Assembly: GCA_944989445.1 (NCBI GenBank) | Contig: CALYLW010000120.1 | Span: 878,181 to 942,180 of the forward strand | Length of the DNA stretch: 64,000 nt | From: Ampullaceana balthica | Taxonomy: Eukaryota; Mollusca; Gastropoda; Lymnaeidae | Reading direction: 5' to 3' | Part shown: piece by piece, positions 11,394-23,837 of the stretch | Numbering within the stretch: position 1 is the first letter of the stretch | Layout: each line of letters opens with the position of its first letter | The notes under the pieces: generated by a model | Databases searched by the model: none | The model's input: only the letters and a program-made list of their open reading frames with translations | What the model was told of the DNA's origin: nothing | Made by a program: the position numbers and the translations under genes

Positions 11394-12744
11394 CGGGTTT
11401 AATTATGTGGTCAATTTATCAGATGACATAACCTAAACCCTTCCAGAGTCACCACTAACTCACCTTACCCCACCCAGAGTCACCACTAACTCACCCTTCC
11501 CACCTAGACTCATTTTTATTTTATCTCACAAAATGTCCGTCATTCTTTTTTGCTGCATCGTGTTTGACAACAATCAATCAAAATTGAAATTGGTTAAATT
11601 TGCTGTGACTCTTTTTATTTACATCCGTTTTCTTCACTAGTCAAAACACATTTTCTATACACAGGTCACGAATCGATCTGATTGATGTACATTTCGGCCC
11701 ACCAACTGACTACACACCTTTGCCCTGTCTCAGGCGTTTTTTATCGAGATTAAATCAGATCAAATGACTAATCATCTGTTGTCACACACACACCCTCACC
11801 AAACAACGCTAATGTGATGTTTGGTTAGATCACGTCCCTTGACCCCGGTGCGGAAGTCAAACCAAGTGGAGATTACATCCAAGCACTGTTGTAAACGTAG
11901 CTCTGTGTGACATAAATCACTTGTCTGAAAGGCTCGGTCTTAGGTTTCATGTCAATCTGTCTACTACTCTACGATACGTTGGGAGCCATGTCAAACATAT
12001 CAGCAGGGCCATTCAACCTTGGACTATCGCTTACATCATAAACGATATTTTGTTCCTATTGCAATATGGTGGGGACAAATGACTACTTAAAGCCCAGGGT
12101 GCTTCTTAACATCACCTCTTTGGTGTTGTGTGACCTCGCGCCCCGGGCGCTGAGTTCAATTGCTCTCACAAATACATTACGTCTGGTGTCGTATATTACA
12201 CACACCTATCAGGTAATTCCGATAAAGTGATGATTTTACAAGTGTTGTATGATTCCTTCACATGTAATATCACAATGGAACAACGGCTTACATTTTAATC
12301 GAATTGCAGAGAATACATGATTTGTCCCGGCAAAAAGAGACGAAACACTCTACCAACGATATAAAAGTCTTCTTAAACTGTCTTTGATTTATTGGCCCTC
12401 TCCCAATGAGTTGATGAATAATGAATGCCACGGTCTTGGTGCTGGACTTAGATGATGGTGTGACATCATGCACAACGGATCAGCTAAAAGGTTAGGGTGC
12501 TTGAACTGTTCAGGTAATTAGTGGAATGGTCACATCTGATTCTCAGGTGAGCAGATTAGGCACAGATGTGGGGACAGAGAACAGCTAGAGATTTATGTTG
12601 TGATTGAGACGAGTTTTGTGGGGTAGTGTTGTGTATTGCTAGAAGGGATGAATTGAAACAATGACTTGAGCCTTTCGGTCTCAGTCATTCCGCATCATTC
12701 ATCTAGTTAGATAAGTCTGTGGAATCAAATTACCGAAATAGAAA
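11394..12744. other. Unannotated sequence
   Basis: About 1.35 kb of apparently single-copy sequence. A short direct repeat (CACCACTAACTCACC, near 11440-11490) is the only structure noticed. No recognisable coding region, RNA gene or transposon end. Confidence 0.5.
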
Positions 12745-14303
12745 TAGTGTCACAATGACGTGACAGACTTAGTGTCACATTAACACGAAGAAATAGTATC
12801 ATCAGAGGCGTCTATAGGGTTGGTGTCACCCGGGGCGGTAGCTCATGGTGTCACCCCTCAAGACTTACCCCCTAGAACTCCTCTGAATCTTGCAGTGCCA
12901 AATAACGGGAACATGCAGAATTTTACGTTTTTGTATCACCCCTTGTGATGGTGTCACCCGGGGCGGCCGGCCCCCACCGCACCCCCCTAGTGACGCCACT
13001 GAGTGTCATATTACCATAACACAATAACTGCTACATAACATAGTGACATTGTAAATGTTTCATGATGGTGACAAAATTAGTCTCAAATGACGGTGAATAG
13101 TGTCACATGAATGTGACAGGGTTAGTGTCACATGACCGTGGCAGGGTTAGTGTCACATGATCATGGCAGGGTTAGTGTCACATGATCCTGGCAGGGTTAG
13201 TGTCACATGACCGTGGCAGTGTTAGTGTCACATGATCCTGGCAGTGTTAGTGTCACATGATCGTGGCAGGGTTAGTGTCACATGATTCTGGCAGGGTTAG
13301 TGTCACATGACCGTGACAGGGTTAGTGTCACATGACCGTGACAGGGTTAGTGTCACATGATCGTGGCAGGGTTAGTGTCACATGACCGTGGCAGTGTTAG
13401 TGTCACATGATCCTGGCAGTGTTAGTGTCACATGATATTGGCAGGGTTAGTGTCACATGACCGTGACAGGGTTAGGTTCACATGATCGTGACAGGGTTAG
13501 TGTCACATGATCGTGGCAGGGTTAGTGTCACATGACCGTAAAGGGTTAGTGTCACATGACCGTGACAGGGTAAGTGTCACATGATAATGGCAGGGTTAGT
13601 GTCACATGACCGTGACAGGGTTAGTGTCACATGACCATGACAGGGTTAGTGTCACATGATCGTGGCAGGGTTAGTGTCACATGACCGTGGCAGTGTTAGT
13701 GTCACATGATCCTGGCAGTGTTAGTGTCACATGATCCTGGCAGTGTTAGTGTCACATGATCGTGGCACGGTTAGTGTCACATGACCGTGGCAGTGTTAGT
13801 GTCACATGATCCTGGCAGTGTTAGTGTCACATGATCCTGGCAGTGTTAGTGTCACATGATAATGGCAGGGTTAGTGTCACATGACCGTGACAGGGTTAGT
13901 GTCACATGACCGTACAGGGTTAGTTTCACATGACCGTGACAGGGTAAGTGTCACATGATAATGGCAGGGTTAGTGTCACATGATCGTGGCAGTGTTAGTG
14001 TCACATGATCGTGGCAGTGTTAGTGTCACATGATCCTGGCAGTGTTAGTGTCACATGATCCTGGAGGTGTTAGTGTCACATGATCCTGGAAGTGTTAGTG
14101 TCACATGATCCTGGCAGGGTTAGTGTCACATGATCCTGGCAGGGTTAGTGCCACACGACCGTGACAGGGTTAGTGTCACGTGATCGTGGCAGTGTTAGTG
14201 TCACGTGATCGTGGCAGGGTTAGTGTCACATGATCCTGGCAGGGTTAGTGTCACATGATCCTGGCAATGTTAGTGTCACGTGATCATGGCAGTTTTAGTG
14301 TCA
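12745..14303. repeat. 25-bp minisatellite with degenerate left edge (about 48 copies in core)
   Basis: The unit is GTGTCACATGACCGTGGCAG plus GGTTA. The core runs 13097-14303. Diverged copies also occur at 12745-12800, left of the inserted element at 12803-13001, so that element landed in the worn edge of the array. Each unit contains GTCACATGAC, close to a palindromic E-box; a few copies near 14170-14285 have CACGTG. Confidence 0.95.
12803..13001 (+). mobile_element. Short hAT-like non-autonomous element, family M, copy 1
   Basis: The 199-bp element begins CAGAGGCGTC and ends, inverted, CAGTGGCGTCACTAGG. Both ends continue into GGTGTCACCCGGGGCGG, forming terminal inverted repeats. Flanks AGTATCAT (12795-12802) and AGTGTCAT (13002-13009) agree at 7 of 8 bases, an 8-bp target duplication of hAT type. 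Other copies are at 26361-27372 (opposite orientation) and 54370-54540. Confidence 0.88.
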
Positions 14304-14600
14304 GCAGTAAACCAACGTGTTATAACGGTAACGCCCCGACTGAGACGACGCCCGGTTTAGTTGAGATTAGGTTATTGCGTCATCAATTTTATGCGGGGGT
14401 GGGGGGGACATACAATTTTGTCCCACTCTCCGTGCTAACTAGTAGTTTTTTTCTTGCCACGCCATGGATACAATATAATCCCAGATGATCATTGCTGACA
14501 TATTTGATAGATGGGGCAAGTTCAGTGGAATACTTTCCGGGAGTTTTGACATTTGGGATTTTTAGTAGAAAATAACGATGTCAGTAAATAACACCAGGAA

Positions 14601-14895
14601 GTTAGTCGAAGACCTTTCAGTTAATGTATAACATCGAGATGTAAGTCGAAGATCTTACAGATATTGTATAACATCGGATATTATGGAGAAGATCGTTCAG
14701 TTATCGTATAACATATACGATAAAATACTAAAAAAATTGCAGGACTCAACACAAACCATAGATAAGCGTAGGACGCAATAATCTTCTGTATAGAAGGAGC
14801 GTCTGTAAACAGATAAGATAAGATAACATCGGGATATAAGTATAAGTCGAAGATCTTACAGTTATTGTATAACATCGGGATATAAGTCGAAGACA
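14601..14895. repeat. About 40-bp degenerate array, split by a retrotransposon tail
   Basis: Copies share AGTCGAAGATCTTACAG and TTGTATAACATCGGGAT. Three copies lie left and two right of an insertion at 14715-14822, so the array existed before the insertion. Confidence 0.85.
14715..14822 (+). mobile_element. 5'-truncated LINE 3' end with (GATAA)n tail, copy A
   Basis: The segment shares AACCATAGATAAGCGTAGGA and GCAATAATCTTCTGTATAG with the LINE fragment at 24.6 kb and ends CAGATAAGATAAGATAA. ATAACAT occurs at 14708-14714 and 14823-14829, a plausible 7-bp target duplication inside the interrupted array, though the tail repeat makes its exact edge ambiguous. Confidence 0.85.
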
Positions 14896-16346
14896 TTGTT
14901 ATTCTAACACACCGAGATGTCAATAACGTTTGCATAAGACACTGCAGTTGTTTGAAGACGTTGGGATGGCATGGTAGATTATGAGACAAGCCATGGGACT
15001 CATCAAAAATACGCTTGGCCATTCTAAACAAATATGATTCAGATCGATAAAACATTTACGAGTCTAAGAAATAACATCAATGTATTCAAATCTATAAAGG
15101 CCATCAATATTTTTGTCACAAATCCCACCTCCCCTCCCCCCTCCGCCTTCGTAGCACCACCTCTCATCCTGTTGTTAGATTAAATTTTTTTCTATTTTTT
15201 TGTATACTATTTTATAGAATGTATTAAATAATGAAATGTAATTTAAGACTTGTGTTAAGTTATTTTATACCGATGAAGCAATTAGCCGTAACATCTACTT
15301 GTGTATTAGTCTATCAATAAAGCTTTAATTTATAGTTTTGATCACACGATTCGTTTGTGTCTTGTATTTTTGTATAATATAGTTTTATTTAAAGGGGTGC
15401 GACATTTCGTTATTAACTCCCAACTTGTTATATTATAGACACATTTCGTTCTTTAAAACTCTCGTCGCATCCACTTATATAATATGGATCAAGCTGTTGC
15501 GCTTTATAATGGCATATGCTATGAACATCTAATTTTGATAATCTGCTAGTTTCACAGGGCTTCGTGTGTAAATTATGAATTTTCTTTACTCAATGAAAGT
15601 AATGTGTGTTCATAAAACACTTTGAGGAACAGAGTAACAATCTTATACGATAGATTTAAATTATGTTCCGTGTTAGACAAATCTGAAATTTGCTCCATGT
15701 TAATTCAAAAGATTTTGCAGATATTATCAAATGAAAACAGCATTAATAAATATGTTTTTTTAAAAATAAATTAACAATCAATAACTAGAAATCACCCCTA
15801 CACCCCAGAGGCATGCTATTTATTTCTTATCAGAACATAACTAAGAAAAATTTTTTTACTCACCTAGATCAGATGGTCACTTAAATTATATAATATATAA
15901 CACAGTCAAATTCATTAATAATCCACTGGCCAGTTTGACATAAGATAAACAACAACCAACTACAACACAAATAACAACTTAGTCTCCCTCCTTCAATCTA
16001 AAAAAAGTTATTTTAAAGGAATGAAATAAAAGATGATATCCTGGTCGTTCCCCATACGGCGTCGTCTCAAGGTCCCAGTAGGGCGCTAGCTTACGTATCG
16101 TTGGCCTTTTTTAGCGGCATCCATTCAACAGTGTGGGACCGCACGGCACGCGGACAGACCTTTCGACCAGGCCTGATCGTTGGCTGGGGGGTGGGGGGGG
16201 GAGTGTGTGTACGGGTGACTTAACCATGCGTACGCTAACGATGAGACGTAAAATTATTTGAAAGCAGTTACAACCACAAAATCCGTTTGTGGGGCTTACA
16301 ACGGTTTTTGGCTGTGGAGAGAGAAAAAAATTATGTAGGAAGTGAT
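14896..16346. other. Unannotated AT-rich sequence
   Basis: No gene recognised. It contains simple poly-C (near 15125) and poly-G (16185-16200) tracts only. Confidence 0.5.
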
Positions 16347-16567
16347 CCCTTGTTACTATACACTATAAACGATCTATCCCTTGTTACTATACACTATACA
16401 CGATCTATCCCTTGTTACTATACACTAGACACGATCTATCCCTTGTTACTATACACTATACACGATCTATCCCTTGTTACTATACACTATACACGATCTT
16501 TCTCTTGACATGCCTGTTACTATATATGATTTATCTCTTGACATGTCTGTTACTATATATGATCTAT
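16347..16567. repeat. 31-bp array (5 copies) with two diverged units
   Basis: Five near-identical units with CCCTTGTTACTATACACTAT occupy 16347-16500. Two more diverged, slightly longer units (TCTCTTGACATG, GTTACTATATATGAT) extend it to 16567. Confidence 0.92.
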
Positions 16568-16934
16568 CCTTTTTATACGTTTGTTCCTATGTAAATATTA
16601 TCTATGATATCTTACGACTCAAGTTTCTGCTCTTATGAAGAGTTGGTTTGTTGAAACAGAAAGTGGAGGTGTGTATATGTGTGTGTGTGTGTATGTGTAC
16701 GTTTGGGGGGGCAGTTGGCATTTCCACCTGCCATTGAGTTGACTGACGTCATATCTTCGACCTGGTTCTTCACAATGGCTGATAGCTTGATTCATTCATT
16801 TCCTACACCTGATATTGCTGGTGCGTTTTTATTGAGATCGGCGTCTTACGCCAACCTATTGATACTTCTACAAACTTACTCTCATTGAGAACTTTCCCAA
16901 CGTGTGACTGTAAGAAAACTCTCAGTTTGTGTTG
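16568..16934. other. Unannotated sequence with a short TG-rich patch
   Basis: A GTGTGTGT-type patch lies at 16670-16700. Nothing else is recognised. Confidence 0.45.
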
Positions 16935-17222
16935 TAGCAGAGTGTACACACAGGATGTGTAGAGTGGACACACAGGATGTGTAGAGTGGACACACTGGGT
17001 GTGTAGAGTGGACACACAGGATGTGTAGAGTGGACACACAGGATGTGTAGAGTGGACACACAGGATGTGTAGAGTGGACACACAGGATGTGTAGAGTGGA
17101 CACACAGGATGTGTAGAGTGGACACACAGGATGTGTAGAGTGGACACACAGGATGTGTAGAGTGGACACACAGGATGTGTAGAGTGGACACACAGGATGT
17201 GTAGAGTGGACACACAGGATGT
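16935..17222. repeat. 22-bp minisatellite (about 13 copies)
   Basis: The unit is CACACAGGATGTGTAGAGTG plus GA, almost invariant. On the minus strand it is open in all three frames, giving CVHSTHP-type repeats. This reflects a unit lacking stop triplets, not a gene. Confidence 0.96.
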
Positions 17223-17515
17223 GACCAAGTCGATTCAACGCTATCCAATGATGAAGTAAGTTTATGGGGTGTTTGAATTAATCTTTTCCACAATTAGAAG
17301 CCACGTTTTTATAGTGTCTGAACAAAAATGCATAAAGAACAAAAAAAGTTTTAAAAGATATATAAACAATTAGTGCGATGTGTAATAGACGTAGGCGATA
17401 ACCAGAAAGAAATAAACATGTCCACAACGGTGTTGATTTTTAGAAAGAAGCCCGTTTAAAAGATTATTTATTTTTATTGTTTTTGTTCTTTTATTTACAA
17501 AAATGAGGATGAAAC

Positions 17516-17672
17516 ATGACAGGTGCTTTATTTCTTGATACACATTAACGTGACTATACCACTCCGCTGACAGGTGCCTCATGTCTTGGATACACAATAA
17601 CGTGACTATATCACTCCGCTGACAGGTGCCTTATTTCTTGATACACAATAACGTTCTATATCACTCCGCTGC
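17516..17672. repeat. 52-bp tandem triplication
   Basis: Three copies share GACAGGTGC, TTTCTTGATACACA-TAACGT and CACTCCGCT. The third is shortened by a few bases. Confidence 0.9.
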
Positions 17673-18150
17673 TGCCTTGGCGCCCTGTAAAAGCACGCAT
17701 TAATTACAAACTATTCGTTCTCTGCCACAACTGCTTTCCGCCTCATGCCCTTCCTATCTCACTGAACTTCTCTCTGTCTACTCACCTTATTTTCTGCTAC
17801 GCTTTTCTAAAGAAATTCGTATTCTTTCTGTCTCTAAAACGGCCACTAAATCATTTGGCGAAAGGTTAATCTCTGTTTACTTTCTCGTAATAATGCGGAG
17901 TATATGACTGACTTGTATTGAATGAATATATATCATCAACATACATAATGGATGTAATGCTTCTTGGATGTAATGCTGATTTGTTAAATAGTGCGCACCA
18001 AAAATTACTGCACCAAATATAACTCTTTTCGAACATTCCGCATAAAATTGTTCTATATGATAATAAATGAATCAAATAAAAATAAATAAAATAAATGAAA
18101 GTTCTGTATTACGTTATTTTTTAATCTGATGTGTATTTATTTTGAAAACT
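17673..18150. other. Unannotated sequence
   Basis: No repeat, recognisable coding region or transposon end. Confidence 0.45.
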
Positions 18151-18151
18151 T

Positions 18152-18180
18152 CCGTCATTTTTGACGGGTGATACGCTAGT
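18152..18180 (+). mobile_element. Candidate Helitron 3' terminus
   Basis: A perfect 6-bp stem CCGTCA/TGACGG with a TTTT loop (18152-18167) is followed after 8 nt by CTAG and then T (18176-18180). A hairpin about 10 nt before CTRR, with insertion before T, is the Helitron 3' signature. No matching 5' TC end or helicase coding was found upstream, so this is a structural call only. Confidence 0.45.
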
Positions 18181-18536
18181 ATATATTATACATGTAATTT
18201 GTATGTGAAGTGTGACTAGCCCAGTTTGTGGCTGGGGTACTGCGCTATATTTAAGAGTTCTCAAATTATTATTACTATTATACTTTTGCTTCATGTATTC
18301 GCTGGTGTATTTTAAAGCTTGGACCAACCGGCCCAACACTGAGCACGTACAAGGCCATGATTAACTATGACGTCTTCTGATGCACTTTCCTCGTGATGTT
18401 CGCCTTCACTTTCTCTTAGTTATTACCACGCTTTTATATGAACTATAATAAGATTTCACGTAATGAATACGGACAAATGTGAGGTGCGTGTGTACTAAAC
18501 AGAAGTTTTCTGGACATTTCCGATCACATTTATTCT

Positions 18537-18612
18537 ATATATATGTATGTGTGCGTGTATGTGTATGTTATGTGTATGTTTGTGTGTGTCTGTGTGTGTG
18601 CGTGTGTACACA
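18537..18612. repeat. TG-rich simple sequence
   Basis: Imperfect (TG)n and (TATG)n run. A second, TTTG-rich patch lies at 18915-18974. Confidence 0.85.
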
Positions 18613-18730
18613 TTTTATCATTTCAGTTGCTTGCTATTAGGATAACCTGTAAATTAATTAATAGTTGTATTTTGAAAGAAAAAAAAGATACTTTATAACA
18701 CTGTTGATAAAGAATTCTATGTTTGTATTT

Positions 18731-18846
18731 ATCTTATCTTATTGCATACACTTCAGACACTTGTCCATACAGAAGATCAATGCGCCTTACGCATATCTAT
18801 GGTTTATGTCTGTTTTTGCATTTTTAAAATATTTTTTAAAATTTTG
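18731..18846 (-). mobile_element. 5'-truncated LINE 3' end, copy B
   Basis: Read on the minus strand it matches the LINE tail: AACATAGACATAAACCATAG-type sequence, then GCGTAAGGCGCA, then GATCTTCTGTATGG, ending in ATAAGATAAGAT. It is more diverged than the 14.7 and 24.6 kb copies. Confidence 0.75.
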
Positions 18847-19153
18847 ATATTGTGTTGGTTTTACTGGATTGTTCAGGCTACCCATTCCACGCCCGAATGC
18901 CAGATGAGAAGAATGAGTGTTTGTATGTGTTTGTGTGTGTTTGTAAGTGTTTGTATGTATTTGTATGTGTTTGTTCTTGAGAATGAAACAAGAAAAGTGT
19001 GTTTATCCCAATGTCTGTCATAGTGTTGTATTAGATTGTGGTTGCATTGTACTTTCAAGTTATGATTTAATGCCGTATGAACATTAACTTTGAAATTGAA
19101 ACAGGCGGCAACTGGGAGAGTATGGCTGCAGATTGCCCCTCCTGGCACTAAAC

Positions 19154-19644
19154 TACACAAGGGAGCAGCGACCTGTGAGTGTAAGAGACGAGACACGGCA
19201 GGTACACAAGGGAGCAGCGAACTATGAGTGTAAGAGACGAGACATGGCAGGTAAACAAGGGAGCAGCGACCTGTGAGTGTAAGAGACGAGACACGGCAGG
19301 TACACAAGGGAGCAGCGACCTGTGAGTGTAAGAGACGACCTATGGCAGGTAAACAAGGGAGCAGCGACCTGTGAGTGAAAGAGACGAGACACGGCAGGTA
19401 CACAAGGGAGCAGTGACCTGTGAGTGTAAGAGATGAGACATGGCAGGTAAACAAGGGAGCAGTGACCTGTGAGTGTAAGAGATGAGACATGGCAGGTAAA
19501 CAAGGGAGCAGCGACCTGTGAGTGTAAGAGACAAGACACAGCAGGTACACAAGGGAGCAGCGAACTGTGAGTGTAAGAGACGAGACACGGCAGATACACA
19601 AGGGAGCAGCGACCTGTTAGTGTAAGAGACGTGTTACGGCAGGA
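19154..19644. repeat. 49-bp minisatellite (about 10 copies)
   Basis: The unit contains CGACCTGTGAGTGTAAGAGA and CGGCAGGTACACAAGGGAGC. It is open on the minus strand in more than one frame because the unit lacks stops there. Sequence variants (ACGAGACACGG/ATGAGACATGG, TACAC/TAAAC) are mixed along the array. Confidence 0.95.
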
Positions 19645-19688
19645 CAAAAACACAAAAAAGGCCCAACTCAAAAAGTCCAGGACCAGTA

Positions 19689-19857
19689 GCTCTACTTCCC
19701 CCTTGACCAGAGGCTCTTCTTTCTCCAGCACCAGAAGCTGTACTTCTCCCTGGACCAGTGGCTCTACTTCCCCCTTGACCAGCGGGTCTACTTCCCCCTT
19801 GACTAGAGGCTCTTCTTTCTCCAGAACCAGAGGCTCTACATCCCCGGTCAGCATGAG
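19689..19857. repeat. 24-bp array encoding an 8-residue repeat
   Basis: About seven units of the type GGCTCTACTTCCCCCTTGAC plus CAGC. The plus frame (open from 19631 to 20014) reads a serine/threonine-rich octapeptide (STSPLTSG). The minus frame (19938 down to 19222) reads EPLVKGEV-like repeats and then enters the 49-bp array. The open frames extend into non-repeat flanks, so a low-complexity exon cannot be fully excluded, but no splice or homology evidence supports one. Confidence 0.8.
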
Positions 19858-20430
19858 CATCCATATCCCCAGAGCGCAGGGCACATCCAGGCTCGGATTT
19901 GTCTTGTCAGCCATCTCTGTACTCACCATCATTACCAAAAAGACATATGAATGGCGACTCGATGGACAGACAACTATTTTATTACATCGCTATTTGGTTT
20001 CTTCGGTACATTAGTCCTATAGTTGAACATTAAAGTACTTTGCTTTTGACAATGGGCTTTAGAAGATTGTTTTTCGATTCTATAACGTATTTCCTTTGGA
20101 TGACTATAACCCACTTAAAACCAAGTTACAGTAATCCCAGACAACTGGGTGTAGCAAAATAATAAGACCTTTAGTAAGGTCGCAGTAAATGCTGATAACT
20201 TGGCGTAGTTAACTAGTAAAACTTACACCCACAAGGCAATAACTACAACCAAGGGGCGTATTTACTGGCCTGTGGGACGTTGATCTTGTGTCTCATTGAT
20301 ATGACCTTCACTATAAACATAGTTGTCACGAACATTACTATTACGTTCTTGGGAGTTCGTTTACGACAGATGAAAACTCGACTGATGGCTTAAGTAGACT
20401 CGAATGGTTGTTTACATAGACTGTGATGCG
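19858..20430. other. Unannotated sequence
   Basis: Nothing recognised beyond the continuing open frame mentioned for the preceding 24-bp array. Confidence 0.4.
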
Positions 20431-20685
20431 TTACATAGACTAGGCTGATGGCTTACATAGACTAGGCTGATGGCTTATATAGACTAGGCTGATGGCTTAC
20501 ATAGACTAGGCTGATGGCTTACATAGACTAGGCTGATGGCTTACATAGACTAGGCTGATGGCTTACATAGACTAGGCTGATGGCTTACATAGACTAGGCT
20601 GATGGCTTACATAGACTAGGCTGATGGCTTACATAGACTAGGCTGATGGCTTACATAGACTAGGCTGATGGCTTACATAGACTAG
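20431..20685. repeat. 22-bp minisatellite (about 12 copies)
   Basis: The unit CTGATGGCTTACATAGACTA plus GG is nearly perfect throughout; one copy has TTATATAG. Confidence 0.97.
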
Positions 20686-21585
20686 CTTAAATACAATCTG
20701 TGTTTGTCTTTCATACGCTCTGACCATTGGTGTTTATAAACTACATTTTAGAATCCAAATCATATGACAGGCAAATCTCGCATTAATTTTAAGTTGATAT
20801 AATACTCTTGTTTCTTGCAACAAATAAATGACATTATTTATTATAATTTATTACAACATGTGACGTTATATTCTTTATTCAAAATTATTATAGCTGCAAA
20901 TAGGACATAAAGCTCGTGTCTTTGTTAAAGCTAGAAGACATATTTCTTAAAATGTTGTATCTATTATTAGAACTGAAACAGAAAAATCATAAAGTCTTTC
21001 AAGCAAAATCCTGATATTATTTCGTTTTCTGATAGTTTTGTATCAAGGTTTTATTTTTTATTTTTTGGAGAACATTTAGCTCGATACTTGAAAGTTCATT
21101 TATATATGTGTGTACAATTACTGGTATAAATGGTGCACAGTTTCGTATAAATGATGTGATATAAAGTGTTATAAATCTGTGGTTTCAATGACAACACAGA
21201 GACATGATACTTGTTGTTTGGCAGGGATTTGTTAGCGCCATCTTTCCTCATAATCGTCACGTCTGCTAACAACTCTTTGAATTATTGAGGACACGCAGCC
21301 TATCAGTGACGTCACAGACAATTTAGAACAACACATTTTTTTTTCGAGACAGGTTATTAGGGGGTTGAGGGATGATGCCAAAGAATGGGGAAAGTGGTGA
21401 ATTGGAGGGGGGGGGAAGACCAACTAAAACATGAACTGAACGAGGAACAGAAACAAATAAATTAAATGAATAAACAGCAAATTAAACAAAGAATTCTGAA
21501 CATGGAACGCTGTTCCCCAAAAACAAGTCGATAGTCCATAGGACCCTATCACCAAATACATGTAGTTCAATCAAAACAATATAAC
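20686..21585. other. Unannotated AT-rich sequence
   Basis: No gene or transposon end seen. It includes a poly-G tract near 21405-21415. Confidence 0.5.
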
Positions 21586-22549
21586 ACATCACCAACAGTT
21601 CCATCCTAACAACAGATCCCATCACCAACAGTTCCATCCTAACAACAGACTCCATCACCAGCAGTTCCATCCTAACAACAGACCCCATCACCAACAGTTC
21701 CATCCTAACAACAGACCCCGTACCAACAGTTCCATCCCAACAACAGACTACATCACCAACAGTTCCATCCTAACAACAGACCCCATCACCAACAGTTCCA
21801 TCCTAACAACAGACCCCGTACCAACAGTTCCATCCCAACAACAGACTACATCACCAACAGTTCCATCCTAACAACAGACCCCATCACCAACAGTTCCATC
21901 CCAACAACAGACCCTATCACCAACAGTTCCATCCCAACAACAGACGCCATCACCAACAGTTCCATCCTAACAACAGACCCCGTACCAACAGTTCCATCCC
22001 AACAACAGACTACATCACCAACAGTTCCATCCTAACAACAGACCCCATCACCAACAGTTCCATCCCAACAACAGACCCCATCACCAACAGTTCCATCCCA
22101 ACAACAGACGCCATCCCCAACAGTTCCATCCCAACAACAGACCCCATCACCAACAGTTCCATCCCAACAACAGACCCCATCACCAACAGTTCCATCCCAA
22201 CAACAGACCCCATCACCAACAGTTCCATCCCAACAACAGACCCCATCCCCACCAGTTCCATCCCAACAACAGACCCCATCACCAACAGTTCCATCCTAAC
22301 AACAGACCCCATCACCAACAGTTCCATTCTAACAACAGACCCCATCACCAACAGTTCCATCCTAACAACAGACCCCATCACCAACAGTTCTATCCCAACA
22401 ACAGACCTCATCACCAACAGTTCCATCCCAACAACAGACCCCATCACCAACAGTTCCATCCCAACAACAGACCCCATCACCAACAGTTCCATCCCAACAA
22501 CAGACCCCATCACCAACAGTTCCATCCCAACAACAGACCCCATCACCAA
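21586..22549. repeat. 33-bp minisatellite (about 29 copies)
   Basis: The unit contains ACAGTTCCATCCCAACAACA and GACCCCATCACCA. The left third includes 30-bp units (GACCCCGTACCA) and TCCTAAC variants that recur as a block about every 120 bp (21720, 21820, 21980), a higher-order pattern. The 33-bp period keeps a minus-strand frame open as an 11-residue repeat (MELLVMGSVVG); not considered a gene. Confidence 0.96.
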
Positions 22550-22590
22550 ACAGGATTTTTTAAAACTGTCTTGTTTTCACACTCCAGAAT

Positions 22591-22773
22591 GACAAGAGCA
22601 GTAAAGGAAATGTGACAAGAGCAGTAAAGGAAATGTGACAATAGCAGTAAAGGAAATGTGACAATAGCAGTAAAGGAAATGTGACAAGAGCAGTAAAGGA
22701 AATGTGACAAGAGCAGTAAAGGAAATGCGACAAGAGCAGTAAAGGAAATGTGACAAGAGCAGTAAAGGAAATG
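22591..22773. repeat. 23-bp minisatellite (8 copies)
   Basis: The unit is GACAAGAGCAGTAAAGGAAA plus TGT, with GACAATAGC in two adjacent copies. Confidence 0.96.
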
Positions 22774-23742
22774 CTCCTCAGAAGCAATCTCTCTGCCCCT
22801 ACATCTGGTCAAGGGGCTGTCATTCCCTCTGTCATTTAAGTTGATGACATCACTTTCCCTCCCAAAGATTTCCACAATCATTGAGAGTTTTATTTCCACA
22901 AGTCAAGGAACCATGAGAAATGTTGAAAATCATACGAATTGGAGAAGAATCTTCGTCATTAAAAGTTTTTTTTAGCAAGGACGGCATCAAGAAACAAGCT
23001 TTTAAAACGTTTCCAAACATCACAAAAAGACTTAATTTGTATTTTAAATTGCAGAAAACACTTTTTATGTTTGTTTAAAATTGTGAGATTTTATCTTGTG
23101 AGGTATAGATATATATATTACTATCAATATGTATTTCCATTTAATTGATAATTATGTGAGTGGCGTTTTGTATTTATCAAGGAGTTTCCGAAACGCTTTG
23201 TCTGTTGTTTGTTGTTGTTGTTGTTTTTTTCCGAATAAAACAAATTTATTTTCTATATTGGCGTTATCTTTATGTTGGTGATTTATAAAATTTAGAGTGC
23301 GAAAACATAATTATAAGAAGAAAAAAAATCCTCGTATCGTATTTCTTTTTAGTTGATTTCCACTAAACGATAAATGAATGGGTGTATTCAATCTCCACAC
23401 ACCTCTAGACTAACAACTATCAGCCCATGGGCTCAGCTCTCAAGAAATTACTGGACCGCTGAGTAGTGTTGAAAGTTTGAAGAGGGAGTCGTCGAGACAG
23501 AGAGAGAGAGAGAGATATTGAGACAGATGACTGAAAGGTGAAGATGTGGCAATGCAGGTATGCAATCATTAACCGTGGCGCGTTCCGCCCATAGAGGATC
23601 CCCCGTGGGGTAATAGCTTTAGTGAATGGGTAATTGATGAACCAACGTTACGTCATAAACTGCACGCTCTAGAGCTGGAAAGTTGACCCAGAAGAGGTTT
23701 AACGTACGACATTCATCATTGTTAGGACAGTGCTAAGTCATG
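22774..23742. other. Unannotated AT-rich sequence
   Basis: No recognisable gene. A short (GA)n run lies at about 23498-23515. Confidence 0.5.
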
Positions 23743-23837
23743 TCTTAGGACTGAGGTTAGTAATATCTTAGGACTGAGGTTAGTAATATCTTAGGACTGA
23801 GGTTAGTAATATCTTAGGACTGAGGTTAGTAATATCT
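23743..23837. repeat. 23-bp tandem array (4 copies)
   Basis: Four identical copies of TCTTAGGACTGAGGTTAGTA plus ATA. Confidence 0.96.

Noticed and set aside
14681..15055. 124-codon minus-strand frame
   Set aside because: It crosses an antisense retrotransposon tail and part of a minisatellite, with no recognisable domain.
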